A DNA stretch of 64,000 nucleotides. Source: Arabidopsis thaliana (Eukaryota; Streptophyta; Magnoliopsida; Brassicales; Brassicaceae). A model generated the notes under the pieces. The model did not search any database. It saw only the letters and a list, made by a program, of their open reading frames with translations, and was not told the DNA's origin. Below, one piece after another: positions 1 to 12,624 of the stretch. Within the stretch, counting starts at the first letter, position 1, and each line of letters opens with the position of its first letter. The stretch lies in NCBI RefSeq assembly GCF_000001735.4, contig NC_003070.9, positions 6,448,001 to 6,512,000 of the forward strand. Reading direction: 5' to 3'. The translations under genes and the position numbers were made by a program.

Positions 1-1062
1 CATTTATCATGTAGAATATATATTAAAGGATATGTAAGATACAATCATTTATAATTTGTTTCGGTTTCACACTTAATATAGTTGAGCCGCGTTAATCATT
101 GTTCTCACTTCTCACTGTTTTTTTGTTTCCCCCAAAGAAAACTTCTCACTGATTTACACGTACGCTATGTATAAATCCACGAATTTGTTTTTTTTTTATT
201 TAACTATACCAATTATTGACACGTGCTTAAATTCGGTAAAAGTCGCATACTTTAAAATATTTTTCTTTCCTTTTACATTTTAAAATATTTGAGGCGAAGT
301 TTTCACACTTATATATTATGGTGACATGTTGGCTTGTATAGTAATTGTATGGTTCTATACAGATGCTGAGCACATGTCAAAAACAATATAAATACAAGTA
401 CAAAATTTTGATAGAAGCAATTCGAAAGATAGCAATACAAATAAAAATGCTACTAGATAAAAGTAGGACAGTTTAAAGAAATAAAAATTTATCAAAAATT
501 TTGATATAGAGTAAGTATCAATAATTTGGGAAAAAAAAATCTAGCTCCACTTCACCACCTTTGTATAGCCACTTCACTTTGTACAACCCAATATTAGGTA
601 TTTGTACTACTCTTTTAATATAAACTATGCAATGCTTCTATTTGCACACTTTTGTATAATTCCTATGATTGGTTACATACAAGGCCTTACAATCATTACC
701 ACTACTAGTTTATATATGTAACTAATCAAAACCATAATCATTATATTTGATTGTCTATTTGTTTTGTTTGGCACAACTATTTACTAACAAATTAAACCAA
801 ATCTTATTATATTTAATCTCCATGTGGTCGAAAAATTAAATATAGTTTTTTATATTATCAATTGTGATGAGACCCCTCTATCACATTTTTCTTGATTTGT
901 TTGTAGCTATTGTAGAAGAAGAAAACAACTACTTAAAAAAAAAAAAAAAAAAAAACTTTCAGAAGTGATAATCTTTGTCCGAAAGAGATTGATAGATGAC
1001 TTTGATAATGAGAAACAAATACACAAAAAAAAGCATTTACAAAAAGTACAAAAACGAGAATC

Positions 1063-1089
1063 ATATATATATATATATATATATATATA
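1063..1089. repeat. (AT)n microsatellite
   Basis: Uninterrupted alternating AT of about 27 bp, seen directly in the sequence. Confidence 0.9.
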
Positions 1090-2560
1090 CTGAAAAGAAA
1101 AAGAGAATTACATATTTAATCATACAAAAAGAAATTAAAAACAAGAAAAAGTGAATGATTGTTGGGATTATTTCTCGTTAATATGAAAATGTCTACCATG
1201 AAATGATATGTGAACTAACGACTTTAATTCACTAAAGAAGAGGGTATCCCACATCAATGATAAGTTTGGCATCAACAATCATGCACAATTGCACATCACG
1301 CCTCTGAGTAGGCGCATGAGTGTGTGAATGAGGAAATATGAAAAGGATGAGAGAGCAAAAAGATTTCACACAGATCACAGATGGAATTCGAATCATTCGA
1401 CCAAGAAATATGTGAGGAATTCGAATCACAGGTCTTACGCAGTCAACGGACCATCCTTTTTTCTATATTAATTTCTAACTTCTAACTATAACATTCAAAA
1501 AGTCCAAAATATGTGAGGAATGATTAATGTGAACACTGGTAGGTTTATTTACTGTTTTTCCATTTATTTACATTGACCTAGTGTAATGGTATCATACTAT
1601 CATCTGCAATCTGTAGTGCCACGTCGCCCCAAAAATAATGATTACCACATCCACATGCTCTTCTACTAATTAACCGTTCCAAAAAATTATCTAGTATCGT
1701 CACTAATTAATAGTATAAAGTAAGATTATCATATACGTTTATCAAAAAAAGAGGTGTGAGACTATCATACTTTTATTAATAGCCAGGAAGAGAAAGAAGA
1801 AAACGTTCAACGTACTAACACTATTCAGTATCCACACATGTGCGGGAATATATGAATAAATAATAGTATCATTTACCATTTTTTATAACAAGATCATCTT
1901 ACTTTAGCTCTAACCCCTTTTTGTTTCTAGATTGTCTACGAATATAAAATAAAAATATAGTATTAAAATTTTATACGTGGCTAAACTTACATTTTATTGT
2001 ATTATATCACGTTAAAGCTAAGTGACTAACGAATTATATATACGATATAATAATAATAATTTGTGGTTAATTTTAAAATTTTGTTAATAAATGTTCTATA
2101 AAAATTAATATATATTGATAAATATGAAATTTATTAAAACAAATTTATCAAAAATTTCATGGTTACGTACAAAAAATATATAATCACCAATTCACCATTT
2201 TGTTTATATATGTTCTTATTAGATTTTGATATTTTGATAGGTAAAAAATAAATAAATACTGGGGTAATAATTTACGAAAAGTTTTTAAGTGTTAGATAGT
2301 ACACCTTCCATTTAAAATTAATTGTCGTTTAAAGTTTTTTCACGAGTATAACTAATACGAAACAAAAAAAGTAATAGATACTATCTTTTCTTTTCTTCTT
2401 TTACCTCTTTACACATAAATTTTGGCAAGATTTGGGTATTTGGTATGGTAATAGACTAATAGTAGAAATTTGTGCTCGATAAAACTTTCGATATCTAACG
2501 GCAGGAATTCGAAGTAAAATCCAACGGCGGAAATATAATAATACCAAAACAGGGGGGGGC

Positions 2561-2567
2561 TATATAA
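2561..2567 (+). promoter_or_regulatory. TATA box, MYB47
   Basis: TATATAA follows a G-run and lies about 220 bp before the MYB47 ATG. That spacing fits a transcription start near 2590-2600 and a 5' UTR of roughly 180 nt. The position is inferred from spacing alone. Confidence 0.5.
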
Positions 2568-2780
2568 TTGTATAACCCTAATTAGAATAACGCATCCCAC
2601 TACTCATTCTCTCGAGAGCATCCTACAGAGTAAAACGTGTAGAGAGAGACTCACTTTTTTTTCTGGAGAGAGAGACACACTTTCAAATAAATAATTGAAC
2701 TTGTTTAAAATTTGTCTTCTCGTGAGGTGGTGAAACGTGGCAATATTAGATTGGTTTTTTAGTTTGGTTGGCTGGAGAAA

Positions 2781-4986
2781 ATGGGGAGGACGACATGGTT
2801 CGACGTCGACGGGATGAAGAAAGGAGAGTGGACGGCAGAGGAAGACCAGAAGCTCGGCGCTTACATCAACGAGCATGGCGTTTGTGATTGGCGTTCCCTC
2901 CCCAAAAGAGCTGGTATAATATAAACATGTCATTCATAAAAGTGCATTTTAGTTTGTGCTCATATGAAATTGTGTCTTCTTCTACTCTTTTTCATTAGAT
3001 ATGTATTTGGAACAAGGGATTTGTTGAAGTCTAGATAAATTCTAGTTGCTGCCCTATGAAAATATGCGTGTATATATGTAGCAAAACACTTGGGATATTT
3101 ATATTTATATTCCATAAACATATAGAGAAGTGTATGCATCTATATGTTGTGTTTTTGCAAAACTGTGTTACAACATATTTTCTTCTTCTCACTTTTTTTT
3201 TTGTTTTCTTAATAAACTAATTTGGGAACAACGAGTTTACAGAAAGTATAAATTCGAATTGCTGCCTATTAATATATTGCACGTAGGTATGTAGCAACAT
3301 AGTTGGATTAAGAACATCTAAAAAGCATGTGTTAAGTATATAGAATATTTAACATTGTTTTTGGTTCGTATATATATCTTTAAAATGTTTTAAAATGATT
3401 AAGACAATATTGAAGATACTTTCTTTGTACTTTCTTTCCCCTATTTGTTGCTGAAAGTTCTCATTTGTATTATTAGAGGACTATGAGTTAAATCATAAGT
3501 GGGTATATTAATATACACACCGAAATTTTCGGGATTGGAAATTTGTTACATATGTAGAGATTCTCTTCTACATGCTGAAGTGAATAGTATAATCCATGTT
3601 CTTTGAATTCAAAATCACTGATGATTTTTTTTTCTTATAATGATTTTTGCAACCAAATCAAGAATGAATATTGAAAGTACGTACTTACACATACACCCAT
3701 GTTTTATAATACTTTTTAGTCCATGATTGATTATAATTTTTGTAGATGCTTATTTCTATTTAGTAGAAACTCATACCAATTCTTTCACAAAAAAAGAAAC
3801 TCATACCAATTATATCCATATGATACTATAAAAAATGATTTCCATCTTTTAACGGTGCTCAAGAGCGACAGGTGTTCCCTGTGCTTTGTCCATATACATA
3901 GTGGTTGGAAAATTCCTTGTTTTTTTAAGACCCAATCTCGAAAAGTTGAAGCTTTTACAACTTCCTTGCTTTCAAATCCTCCAGTGTTAATAAAAAGTTT
4001 AATTCTTGGCAGATTCTTTTGTTTGCCACTACAAAAGCACAATTATTTCTTCGAATAATTTATTATGAAAAACAGGTTTGCAGAGATGTGGAAAGAGCTG
4101 CAGATTAAGGTGGCTTAACTATCTAAAGCCTGGGATTAGAAGAGGCAAATTCACTCCTCAAGAAGAAGAAGAAATCATCCAACTTCATGCTGTTCTCGGA
4201 AACAGGTTAATTATCAAGTTATATATATGTAACATTATATACTTTGGTAGAGAGTCCACATATATACTTCAGTAATGATTAACCACTCTGACGTTAATTT
4301 ATATGTTAAGTGATCTTTCCACAAAGTTTGGAGATTAATTTGAATTTTTTTATTTGGGATCTTCGGAAACAATATTAATTTATCTTTTTTTTTTTTTTTT
4401 TTGATAAAGGACATACTAAATCTTGTTATTCTTGAAAAAATAAAGGTGGGCAGCCATGGCGAAGAAGATGCAGAATCGAACAGACAATGATATCAAGAAC
4501 CATTGGAACTCTTGTCTCAAGAAAAGACTTTCGAGAAAGGGAATCGACCCTATGACCCACGAGCCCATCATCAAACACCTCACCGTCAATACCACTAACG
4601 CAGATTGTGGTAACTCTTCCACCACGACGTCCCCGTCGACGACGGAAAGCTCTCCTTCCTCCGGCTCGTCTCGTCTTCTTAACAAACTCGCCGCAGGTAT
4701 CTCATCTAGACAACATAGTCTCGATAGGATCAAGTACATCTTGTCGAATTCAATAATCGAAAGCAGTGATCAAGCAAAAGAGGAAGAAGAAAAAGAAGAA
4801 GAAGAAGAAGAAAGAGATTCAATGATGGGTCAGAAGATTGACGGTAGTGAAGGAGAAGATATTCAGATTTGGGGCGAGGAGGAAGTTAGGCGTTTAATGG
4901 AGATTGATGCAATGGATATGTACGAGATGACTTCGTACGACGCTGTCATGTACGAGAGTAGTCACATACTTGATCATCTCTTTTGA
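2781..4986 (+). CDS. MYB47: R2R3-MYB transcription factor MYB47
   Basis: Nuclear DNA-binding transcription factor. Three coding exons, 2781-2913, 4076-4205 and 4446-4986, join in frame to 267 residues. R2 covers about residues 15-63 with its three spaced Trp, split by the usual plant MYB intron at [17 protein letters not shown]3 covers about residues 68-113; its first Trp is replaced by Phe (GKFTPQEEE), as in most plant R2R3 proteins, and it includes NRWAAMA and [13 protein letters not shown]. The long C-terminus is acidic, with a Glu-rich stretch around residues 195-210, and probably holds the activation region. Intron 1 is unusually long (1,162 nt) and intron 2 is 240 nt. The start is the first ATG of the MGRTTWFD opening. 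Gene identity is recognised from sequence (At1g18710 from memory); the subgroup members I know of act in stress and jasmonate responses. Confidence 0.95.
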
Positions 4987-5202
4987 CTTAATATAGTGTG
5001 ACTGTGTGAGTGCATGCATGTTGTTAGCATATGCTAAGATATGTTTTAAAGTTGCAAGTTGCAACAATGAATATTAACGTGGACCATTTTTTGACAAAGA
5101 GAAAATGGTTCCCTAAAGAGCAAGTCGTCGTATAGCTTTTTTTTTTTCAAAGGAAAAAAAATTAAAAAAGAGAGAGATCGTCGTTTAACATGTGGGGTTC
5201 AG

Positions 5203-5352
5203 TTAGGACATACAATTGTAATAAGAATTTTCAATAAAATACTGGGAAATATTTAATCAAAATAAAAATATTTTTACGCCAAAATATTTAATAAAAATAA
5301 AAATATTTTCCAATATTTCATTGAAAATTCTTATTACAGTTGTATGTCCTAA
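5203..5352. repeat. Imperfect long inverted repeat (foldback)
   Basis: A left arm starting TTAGGACATACAATTG pairs with a right arm ending CAGTTGTATGTCCTAA. About 50 bp of the outer arms match with four mismatches; the inner part is AT-rich with short direct repeats of an AATAAAAATATTTT type. It lies about 220 bp after the MYB47 stop. It could be a MITE-like foldback element or, if transcribed, a hairpin RNA. I found no clear target-site duplication. Confidence 0.7.
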
Positions 5353-6676
5353 TAAAAATAAGTCTATTTTTAATGCAAGATCACGATTATAGAAGATAGA
5401 TAAACATTTAAAATGCTTATGGAATATTTAAATATGTATATGATCTATTGAAAAAAAAATGTTAAAAAAAAAATCTGTTACTTTTAATTTTTTAAGTAAA
5501 GTGTTAAACATTTCTTTGAAAGCTTTTTGGATTTTATCAACGTAATCATCACTACGAATCAAGGACTCATTAATGGTGCACGTGATTGAAAGTGTGAAAA
5601 ATAGACAGTATGTCGTCATTAGGGACACGTCTGAACATGAAACTTGGACACGTCTGTACAAAATTAATGCTGCAGGTATTTGCCTATCATCCTGACTTAT
5701 TTACATTTCTGTGTTTATTTTCTTTTTCCGAACATGAAACTTGGGTATTTAGCCAGAACCGAATGAATTTCTAAAATGTATTTAAATTCAAGCCGAGTTG
5801 AGGTTAACTTTAGATCAATTGGTACAATTTCGTTCTATACAATCAAAACCATAACTATGTTTAAGCCCACGCAATTATAAATATTAACATTGATTTAATC
5901 TCATGAAATTTTGTTTTTGATGGGTATAACAAAATCTTTTGGTATCAATTGGTACCAAACTACCAATCAATGAGTTTCAATTTTAAAAGTTTGTGTTCAT
6001 TTTATGTGTTTGTCTCAATTGTTTTCCTTTTTGATGTCCAATTTATTGTCATCTCTGTGTTTCTTTTTACGTAAAAAAAAAAAAAAGGAAATGACAAAAA
6101 AATATATTACCAAACACAGAAAATTGAAGGTCCACTAAAACAAAATTGACTCCTCTACTTTTCTTCATGTTTGGGATAATTTTGTTTTTTTAATAATATT
6201 TTTAAAAATAGAGAACTGATATTTGGTAAAGAACAAAATGACACTTTGATTCAGAAATTTTTATTGTCTACATTTCTGACCCATCATGCTGCTCCACATG
6301 TGACATCTCTTCTCAACTAGTCAATGCAATCAAGGTGACGATATAAAAAAGTAAGAATTTAAGCTCTCTATAGGCTAACAACAACATCAACTTTATCATA
6401 ATGTTTTTTCAAAATAATTTTTTCCTTTCAATGATTTAGTGTGAGCATATGCTTTCAACTCAAAACTAAATGAAAATTTGTAAAAAAGCGTAAGTTGTTA
6501 TTAATATATTAGTCTAGACTTCTTTTGATTTTATTTTTAATATATATATATATATATATACTTTTAATTGTGTGAATATGCATGTATTTATAATCTTACT
6601 GATATTGTGTGATATACTACTATAACATGTATCCTGAGTTTTATATTCGCCATAGTTTATAATGCTATACTACAAT
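5353..6676. other. Gene-free spacer
   Basis: AT-rich with homopolymer runs and a short (TA)n tract near 6541-6560. I see no plausible coding or RNA gene. Confidence 0.6.
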
Positions 6677-8015
6677 TAGGGGTATCAAAATGGGTCAAAA
6701 TTCATTGGTCAACTCAATTCAACTCAACCCATAAACCGTAATGAGTTGAAAATTTTGACTCAAATGAGTTGATGAGTCAAATGATTTGATGAGTCAATTG
6801 GTTTGATGAATAAAATAAGTTAGGTTGTAATGGTTAATGGTTTCAATGGTTTACCCAATTAACCCATCAAGTTTTGTAAAATTGAATTAAACCAACTAAA
6901 ATCTCTAAACCAATGCCAATTTAAGTTTAACTAACACATCTAAACCAATTTAATAAAATTAATATTTTTCCAAATTTCTTAAACATACAAGCGATGAAAT
7001 TGAGAAAAAGTAAACTCGTAAATTTTCCACCAAAAAACATAAACCCGTGATTTTTCCACCAAAAAATATAAACTCGTGATTTTTCCGCCAAAAACGTAAA
7101 CCCGTGATTTTCCCACCAAAAACGTAAACTCGTGATTTTCCCGTCAAAAACGTAAACCCGTGAATTTCCCGCCAAAAACATAAACCCGTGATTTTCCCGC
7201 CAAAAACGTAAATCCGTAATTTTCCCGCCAAAAACGTAAACTCGTAATTTTCCCACCAAAAAACGAAAACCCGTGATTTTCCCGTCAAAAACGTAAACCC
7301 GTGATTTTCCCGCCAAAAACATAAATCCGTGATTTTCCCACCAAAAACGTAAACCCGTGATTTTCCCGTCAAAAACGTAAACCCGTGAATTTCCCGCCAA
7401 AAACATAAACCCGTGATTTTCCCGCCAAAAACGTAAATCCGTAATTTTCCCGCCAAAAACGTAAACTCGTAATTTTCCCACCAAAAAACGAAAACCCGTG
7501 ATTTTCCCGTCAAAAACGTAAACCCGTGATTTTCCCGCCAAAAACATAAACCCGTGATTTTCTCGCCAAAAACGTAAATCCGTGATTTTCCCGCCAAAAA
7601 CGTAAACCCAAGATTTTCCCGCCAAAAACGTAAACCCGTCATTTTCCCGCTAGAAACGTAAATCCGTAATTTTCCCGTCAAAACCGTAAACCTATAATTT
7701 TTCGCCAAAAACGTAAACCCGTGATTTTTCCACCAAAAACGTAAACCCGTAAAAAGTGGAATCCGTAAATATTCTAAGTTTGATGATAATAAATTAATAA
7801 TGATAATTATTTATTATTGTTTTATAATAATAATTAATTAAATTATTATTTAAATGGGTTAACCTATTTAACAACTCAACCCATCAAATTAAATGAGTTA
7901 TGAGTTGACTCAACCCATTTAACAAAATGAGTTGGGTTAACCCATAACTCATTTAACCTTAAACTCATTTGATTATGACTTGAGTTGAGTTGAGTTACCC
8001 ATTTTAACACCCCTA
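6677..8015. mobile_element. Non-autonomous hAT-type DNA transposon
   Basis: The left end TAGGGGTATCAAAATGGGT and the reverse complement of the right end, TAGGGGTGTTAAAATGGGT, match at 17 of 19 positions and have the typical hAT terminal form. The flanking octamers ACTACAAT (6669-6676) and ACTACAAC (8016-8023) match at 7 of 8, as expected of an 8-bp hAT target-site duplication. Subterminal zones are full of CAACTCA/TGAGTTG repeats, usual transposase-binding architecture. There is no transposase; the interior is a minisatellite plus AT-rich DNA. The near-perfect duplication suggests fairly recent insertion. Confidence 0.88.
7010..7750. repeat. 28-bp minisatellite, about 26 copies, inside the hAT element
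   Basis: Units built on TTTTCCCGCCAAAAACGT plus AAACCCGTGA recur every 28 bp, with occasional 27- or 29-bp units. I count about 26 units, 11 of which keep an exact TTTCCCGC, the plant E2F-site core. A higher-order duplication of 225 bp (eight units, one of them 29 bp) is visible: the variant CCCACCAAAAAACG occurs near 7253 and again near 7478. Because 28 is not a multiple of 3 and the unit lacks stops on the minus strand, long open frames with a 28-residue repeat appear there; these are artefacts. Confidence 0.9.
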
Positions 8016-10019
8016 ACTACAACTATGTAATTCTGTAATTCGCTTTTTTCTTAACAGTTTTTGTGATATTATGTGAATATTCATGCATGTTAGGTGTAAT
8101 TTTAACCATCAAAATTATACTGCATAAATTCCATTATAAATATGTTGAATTATATAAACAAGGTAAAGAAATCAATAATATTTTAGAAGAATTTATGAAG
8201 GATCGACATCGGCCGCGATCGGTGAGGGCTAGTCACTAGTGTTTTGTTTCATTTCAGTAATTTTTGTGATTGTTTTATACACTAGCCTCTTACTTTCACT
8301 CATTCAAGAGGACCATTTTAAAATAAATGAAAGGTTGTGTTCATATATAAATTTGGTGATCGTGAAGAAAATCATATGTTGTCTGTTGACAATCAAGTAT
8401 ATACTGTATATTAAATTTTTAATTAGGAAGATCAGTTAAGCAGAAAAAAAAAGAGAAGAAGACAAAACTATTGTGATAATTGCAGTACTTTTCTTTTGGT
8501 TCTGGTCCACGCTGCTTTGGATTTTATCATGCAACGTTATATATTCAATGTACGAAGTTGATGTTTTTGTTTTTTCAAATTATTTTGATAATATCTTCTT
8601 TTTTTTTGTCAACTTTGATAATATCCTATGGTACTCTTTGTTATGAACAGATTAACCTATTGTTTGCAATAATGATTAATTTGTGAAACAAAATCAAGGG
8701 AATACAAAAATAAAAATAAGTAATGTAGGATTACTGGTAGAACCATTACTAATTCTTCAAGTTACATTGGCTTGATGAGACACGAAAAGACAAGAGAAAA
8801 CTCAAAAAAAAAAACCTTAAAAGTTATGCTTTAGTTATAAAGTTTCACATTGTAAAGACAAAATCGATAAGCATTAGATTCCGATGTTTTCGAGCACGTA
8901 GCAACATATGTTACCCAGAACACATTCTAGCTATTCTTACAAAGAAAACAAAAAACGTTTCAAATCCAATGTAACGGTGGATTTCATATTAACAACATTT
9001 AACATAATAATTCTCTTTTTTCTTAATGATACGAAAATACTAACACGACCGCTTATAGACAGTCAATGCATATAATAAATATGGTGCAAGAAAAAATGCG
9101 GTATAAATCGAGAAATATCCACATCACCATGAGTTATGTGACATCGTGGCCAAGTAGAATGTTAAAATAATGTCGTTACAACCAACATTTAAGACGATAT
9201 CGTTATGGTCTTATGGAGTATGGGCACATGGAAAACGCGTTTCGGTATCGCTTTGCGTTTACATATTAGTCACGTGATAGATATTTAGTCACTTTTTTTT
9301 TTTTTTTTTTTTTTTTTTGGAAACTAGATATTTAGTCACTTCATTACTATTATTCTGTCTTTCAACATTCATGTATTCTTCTTTCTTTTTTTCAACGCTG
9401 CATTATTATTCTAATTTCTAAGGATTTTTTCAAGATTGATACTATTAATAAATTGATTAGAGTATCAACAATAAAGAAAGTTGGATTCCCTCCCACCTCC
9501 GAATTCCAATCTAGAAGATGTTTATCTTTAGAATCCAAACATTTTAGGTGCCTCAAGCGGATTTTTTTATATATAATTTATATACTAATTATTATGATAC
9601 ACTGATATTAGTAGCTAGCTAGTATAAATAAAACACTAAGCTACATATTTAATCAATATGAATTTAATTTAGGTGATACTGTATTAGTGTTTTTATGATT
9701 ACATAAAGAATCATAAAAGTTTATATTTAAGCTACCAGTTTTACTCATTAGTTAAACACAAAGAATTGATTGGTTCAAAACGGACTAAAACAAGTCGAGC
9801 GGAACAACAATTGACCTGTGAATATGTGATTGTAATACATGCAACGCATTTTGTTTATTTTTCTTGAAACATGAGTGACTGAAACATATTATATTCAATA
9901 TATTGAAACATAGTTTACACACAAATACATCAATCCATGGATCATGGTGGTCTTATTATCATTTCGGTTATAGAAACACGACAATGGGTTCAAGTTCTTC
10001 AGTTATATATAATCCAAGC
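8016..10019. other. Gene-free spacer with poly-T tract
   Basis: No gene is recognised. A T-run of about 27 bp at 9293-9319 is the only marked feature. The last part contains the 3' UTR of the minus-strand DUF962 gene. Confidence 0.6.
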
Positions 10020-11658
10020 TTATGTGATCTTATTCTTCTTCTGCTTCTTTGCCCTATATTCCTTGATGTCACTTTCTACCTTGGCATTCACACGCGCTTG
10101 AAAACCGGGATATGGTTCATACCCGAAAACCGATTGAAGAACCTGTATTCATTCAAACATTTCCACATTAGCTTTTCATGTATTCTGGTTACAGTTTCCA
10201 CAGAGCAGTATAATAAGGTAGCAGGAGATAACAAACAAATCACAACATAACATAACACCAACAACTTTTACCTCGAGCAACACGAAGAAAGGAGCCATGA
10301 GAAAAGCTTGGAGTAAATTGTCTAACAGCGCAGGTGCCCGTTTCTGTGAGTAGACAAGAATCAATAACATATGTGTTAGGACTCATGTATACGGATGACA
10401 AGACACAAAGGAGAATCAAAACAATGATTTCTAAAAGCCAGAGAACTTACCTCGAATACTCCATGGCCAACGAACTGCCCGGTCCAACATAACAGCTGAG
10501 ATGCTAACCCAACCTGAGTAAAAAGACAATTAAATTGTTACAGTATCTACATAACAGAGAGAGTTGGCGTCTTGGTGAGTATTAACTGTTTTCCCCTTGC
10601 TGTTGAATACATATAACAAACTAATCAAATGATTCAGACTGAAGATACATATAAACTAATCAAATGATTCACAACACAGAAGATACATAAAAAAGCTCCT
10701 AAGTTACAGATGTCTCAAATACTATGGAAGAAAAACCAAACTTTAGTTAAACAAGTGATGTAGATTCTAATTATCTGAGACCATCCAAATGTTGGTGGTC
10801 AAGAACAACACTTGTTTCCGTCCAAGCACACATCAAATCCTCTTAACCAATGAGTCAACAACACTAAAAACATGACAAGTCTCCGGACCAAAGAATCAGA
10901 ACCGTGCAAAGGTGGACAATTGCAGAACAAACTGCAATAACTACTAATCATGAATGTTCAAAGCTAGAGACATGATATTAGTACTGCTGTCTCAACGTTA
11001 ACAGCTAATGAAGGGACCCATAGACAACAGATAGAGAGGACTAATGATATAAATAAATCTATTTCTTCTTCCCCGAGCATAACCAATGATATAAACGAAC
11101 TTTCAAGTCAAAGCATAGAAAACAATGAACAATAAATGCATGAACCACACTCACATCATATAAATATACACATAGAGCAACACATGGATACACATAGTCA
11201 TATACCCTCATAAACATGCTTCTACGCAATTATTTTCTCCAAAAATGAAGTTTTTTCAAAAACCCTAAATTGAAATTAGAGAAAAAAAATCTAACCTTTA
11301 AGGCAAGAGAAGATCCTAGTCGAACAGCAAGAAAACTGGAACCAACCCAGCAAGAGAAACACATAAGAGCAGCTACAAATCCAGATTTCTTATCCAAACC
11401 GATATAGAACAGAGCATAAATCAAGGCGAATATAAACCCAACGTTAAATCGCAAAACGCCGTCGAGGGTCAACGATTGAGAAAACCCTAATTGAGAGGGG
11501 TCGAAAATTGGGGTCGACGAGTGGAGGAGAAGTAAAACTGAGAAGAAGATTGGCCAAACGAAGATGATGTGGATTAGAATGTTGATCGGATTGCTATGGT
11601 AAGCACCGTAGAAGGCGAAGTGTTTCTCGAGATCGAACAATCCCATTATGCGACTCAT
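10020..11658 (-). CDS. DUF962 / Mpo1-like ER membrane protein
   Basis: Four minus-strand exons, 11296-11658, 10451-10513, 10272-10343 and 10020-10142, join in phase 0 throughout to 206 residues. The N-terminal half holds FYGAYHSNPINILIHIIFVWP (about residues 16-36), the His-rich signature of DUF962 proteins. Several hydrophobic segments follow, and the C-terminus is very basic (Lys-rich, ending KNKIT), as in ER-retained membrane proteins. Yeast Mpo1 (YGL010w) of this family is an Fe(II) dioxygenase of fatty acid alpha-oxidation at the ER; a like role here is inference from family. The start MSRIMGLF was chosen; a second ATG lies 12 nt downstream. Likely At1g18720. Confidence 0.9.
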
Positions 11659-11800
11659 GGATAAAAAATTCGTTGAGGAAGAGGTGTTTTTATGAGGAGA
11701 AGATCGGTGGAAATTGGATAATAGTCACCAAACAGAGGAGATTAAAGATATACACGGGAAGAAGACGAAAGTGGAAAGTTTGATTAGCAATTTCCCGAAA

Positions 11801-12455
11801 ATGATGCTAACGTGCGCTTTTTAATAGCTAACATGCGCTTTTTAAAGCGATAGAAGTTGACTTGGCCGGAGATTTTCTTCCGACTTTTGACAAAATACTA
11901 GTCGCTAAGAAGAGTAGACGTGTTATTGTGATTGCTAACATGCGCGAATAAAAGCTGGTTTAGATGGATATACATCATTGAAAGTTTGGCAAATAGAACA
12001 TACACTATTCAACGAATGATGTATTTGGGATGATTGCTAACATGCGCGCATAGGAAGTTGAATTAGATGGAAATATCATTAAAAGTTTGGCAATAGTTGC
12101 CAACGTACGCTATTCAACAAATGATGTATTTGGGAAGAGACATAAGCGGAAAGTTTGAATTTCACCAACCAAAGATTTATTAGCAATTTTAGTGTGGTTA
12201 CTAACTTGCACGTCTAGAGGAGTGAACGTGTTTAGTGATTGCTAACCTGCGCGAATGGAAAGTTTGTTGGACGGGTAAAATACGAAAGTTTGTAGTTGAA
12301 TTTTGCTGGAAATATCTTTACCACTCTTTAAGGCAAATAGTTGTTCCCAACCTGAGCGTTTTAGAAGGCTAAAATGTGTACTGTGATTGTCTAAATTGGG
12401 CTTTTAAAAGACAAAAAAAGTGTTATGCGATGTGATTGCTAACGTACGTTATTTT
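11801..12455. repeat. Degenerate GCTAAC-TGCGCG intergenic repeats
   Basis: The spacer between the DUF962 gene and NDF6 contains six to seven relatives of ATTGCTAACATGCGCG (near 11804, 11828, 11931, 12033, 12096, 12238 and 12434). They are accompanied by recurring GGAAAGTTTGA, AACRAATGATGTATTTGGGA and GGCAAATAG phrases, so the underlying unit is roughly 100 bp and decayed. One copy forms the palindrome ATGCGCGCAT. The family is unknown to me; it could be an old tandem repeat or a transposon subterminal region. Confidence 0.65.
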
Positions 12456-12624
12456 TTTATTTTGTTTATCACAAAAGTGAAGAGTGGACGATACCAATTC
12501 CCTTATCCACACATTTTCTGCCTCAAAAAATCTAATCTTAAAGATTAAAATAAATGAAAAAATAAAAAAGATTACACCAACATTTTTTTTTTTTCTTCTC
12601 CATTGCCACCATCAAGAAGTAACA

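Larger units (their letters stand above)
1..2780. other. Gene-free spacer upstream of MYB47
   Basis: AT-rich sequence with no ORF that resembles a known protein and no RNA gene that I can recognise. It holds a run of about 20 A near 935-955, an (AT)n microsatellite at 1063-1089 and an isolated CACGTG G-box near 221. The right part must include the MYB47 promoter and 5' UTR. Confidence 0.6.

Noticed and set aside
3723-4058. 111-codon ORF on the plus strand
   Set aside because: Lies within MYB47 intron 1, has no recognisable domain and includes a duplicated AGAAACTCATACCAATT phrase; chance frame.
6927-7708. Two long minus-strand ORFs (232 and 249 codons) with a 28-residue repeat
   Set aside because: They only reflect a stop-free 28-bp minisatellite read in two frames; the same repeat appears in each, there is no promoter, and the region lies inside a DNA transposon.
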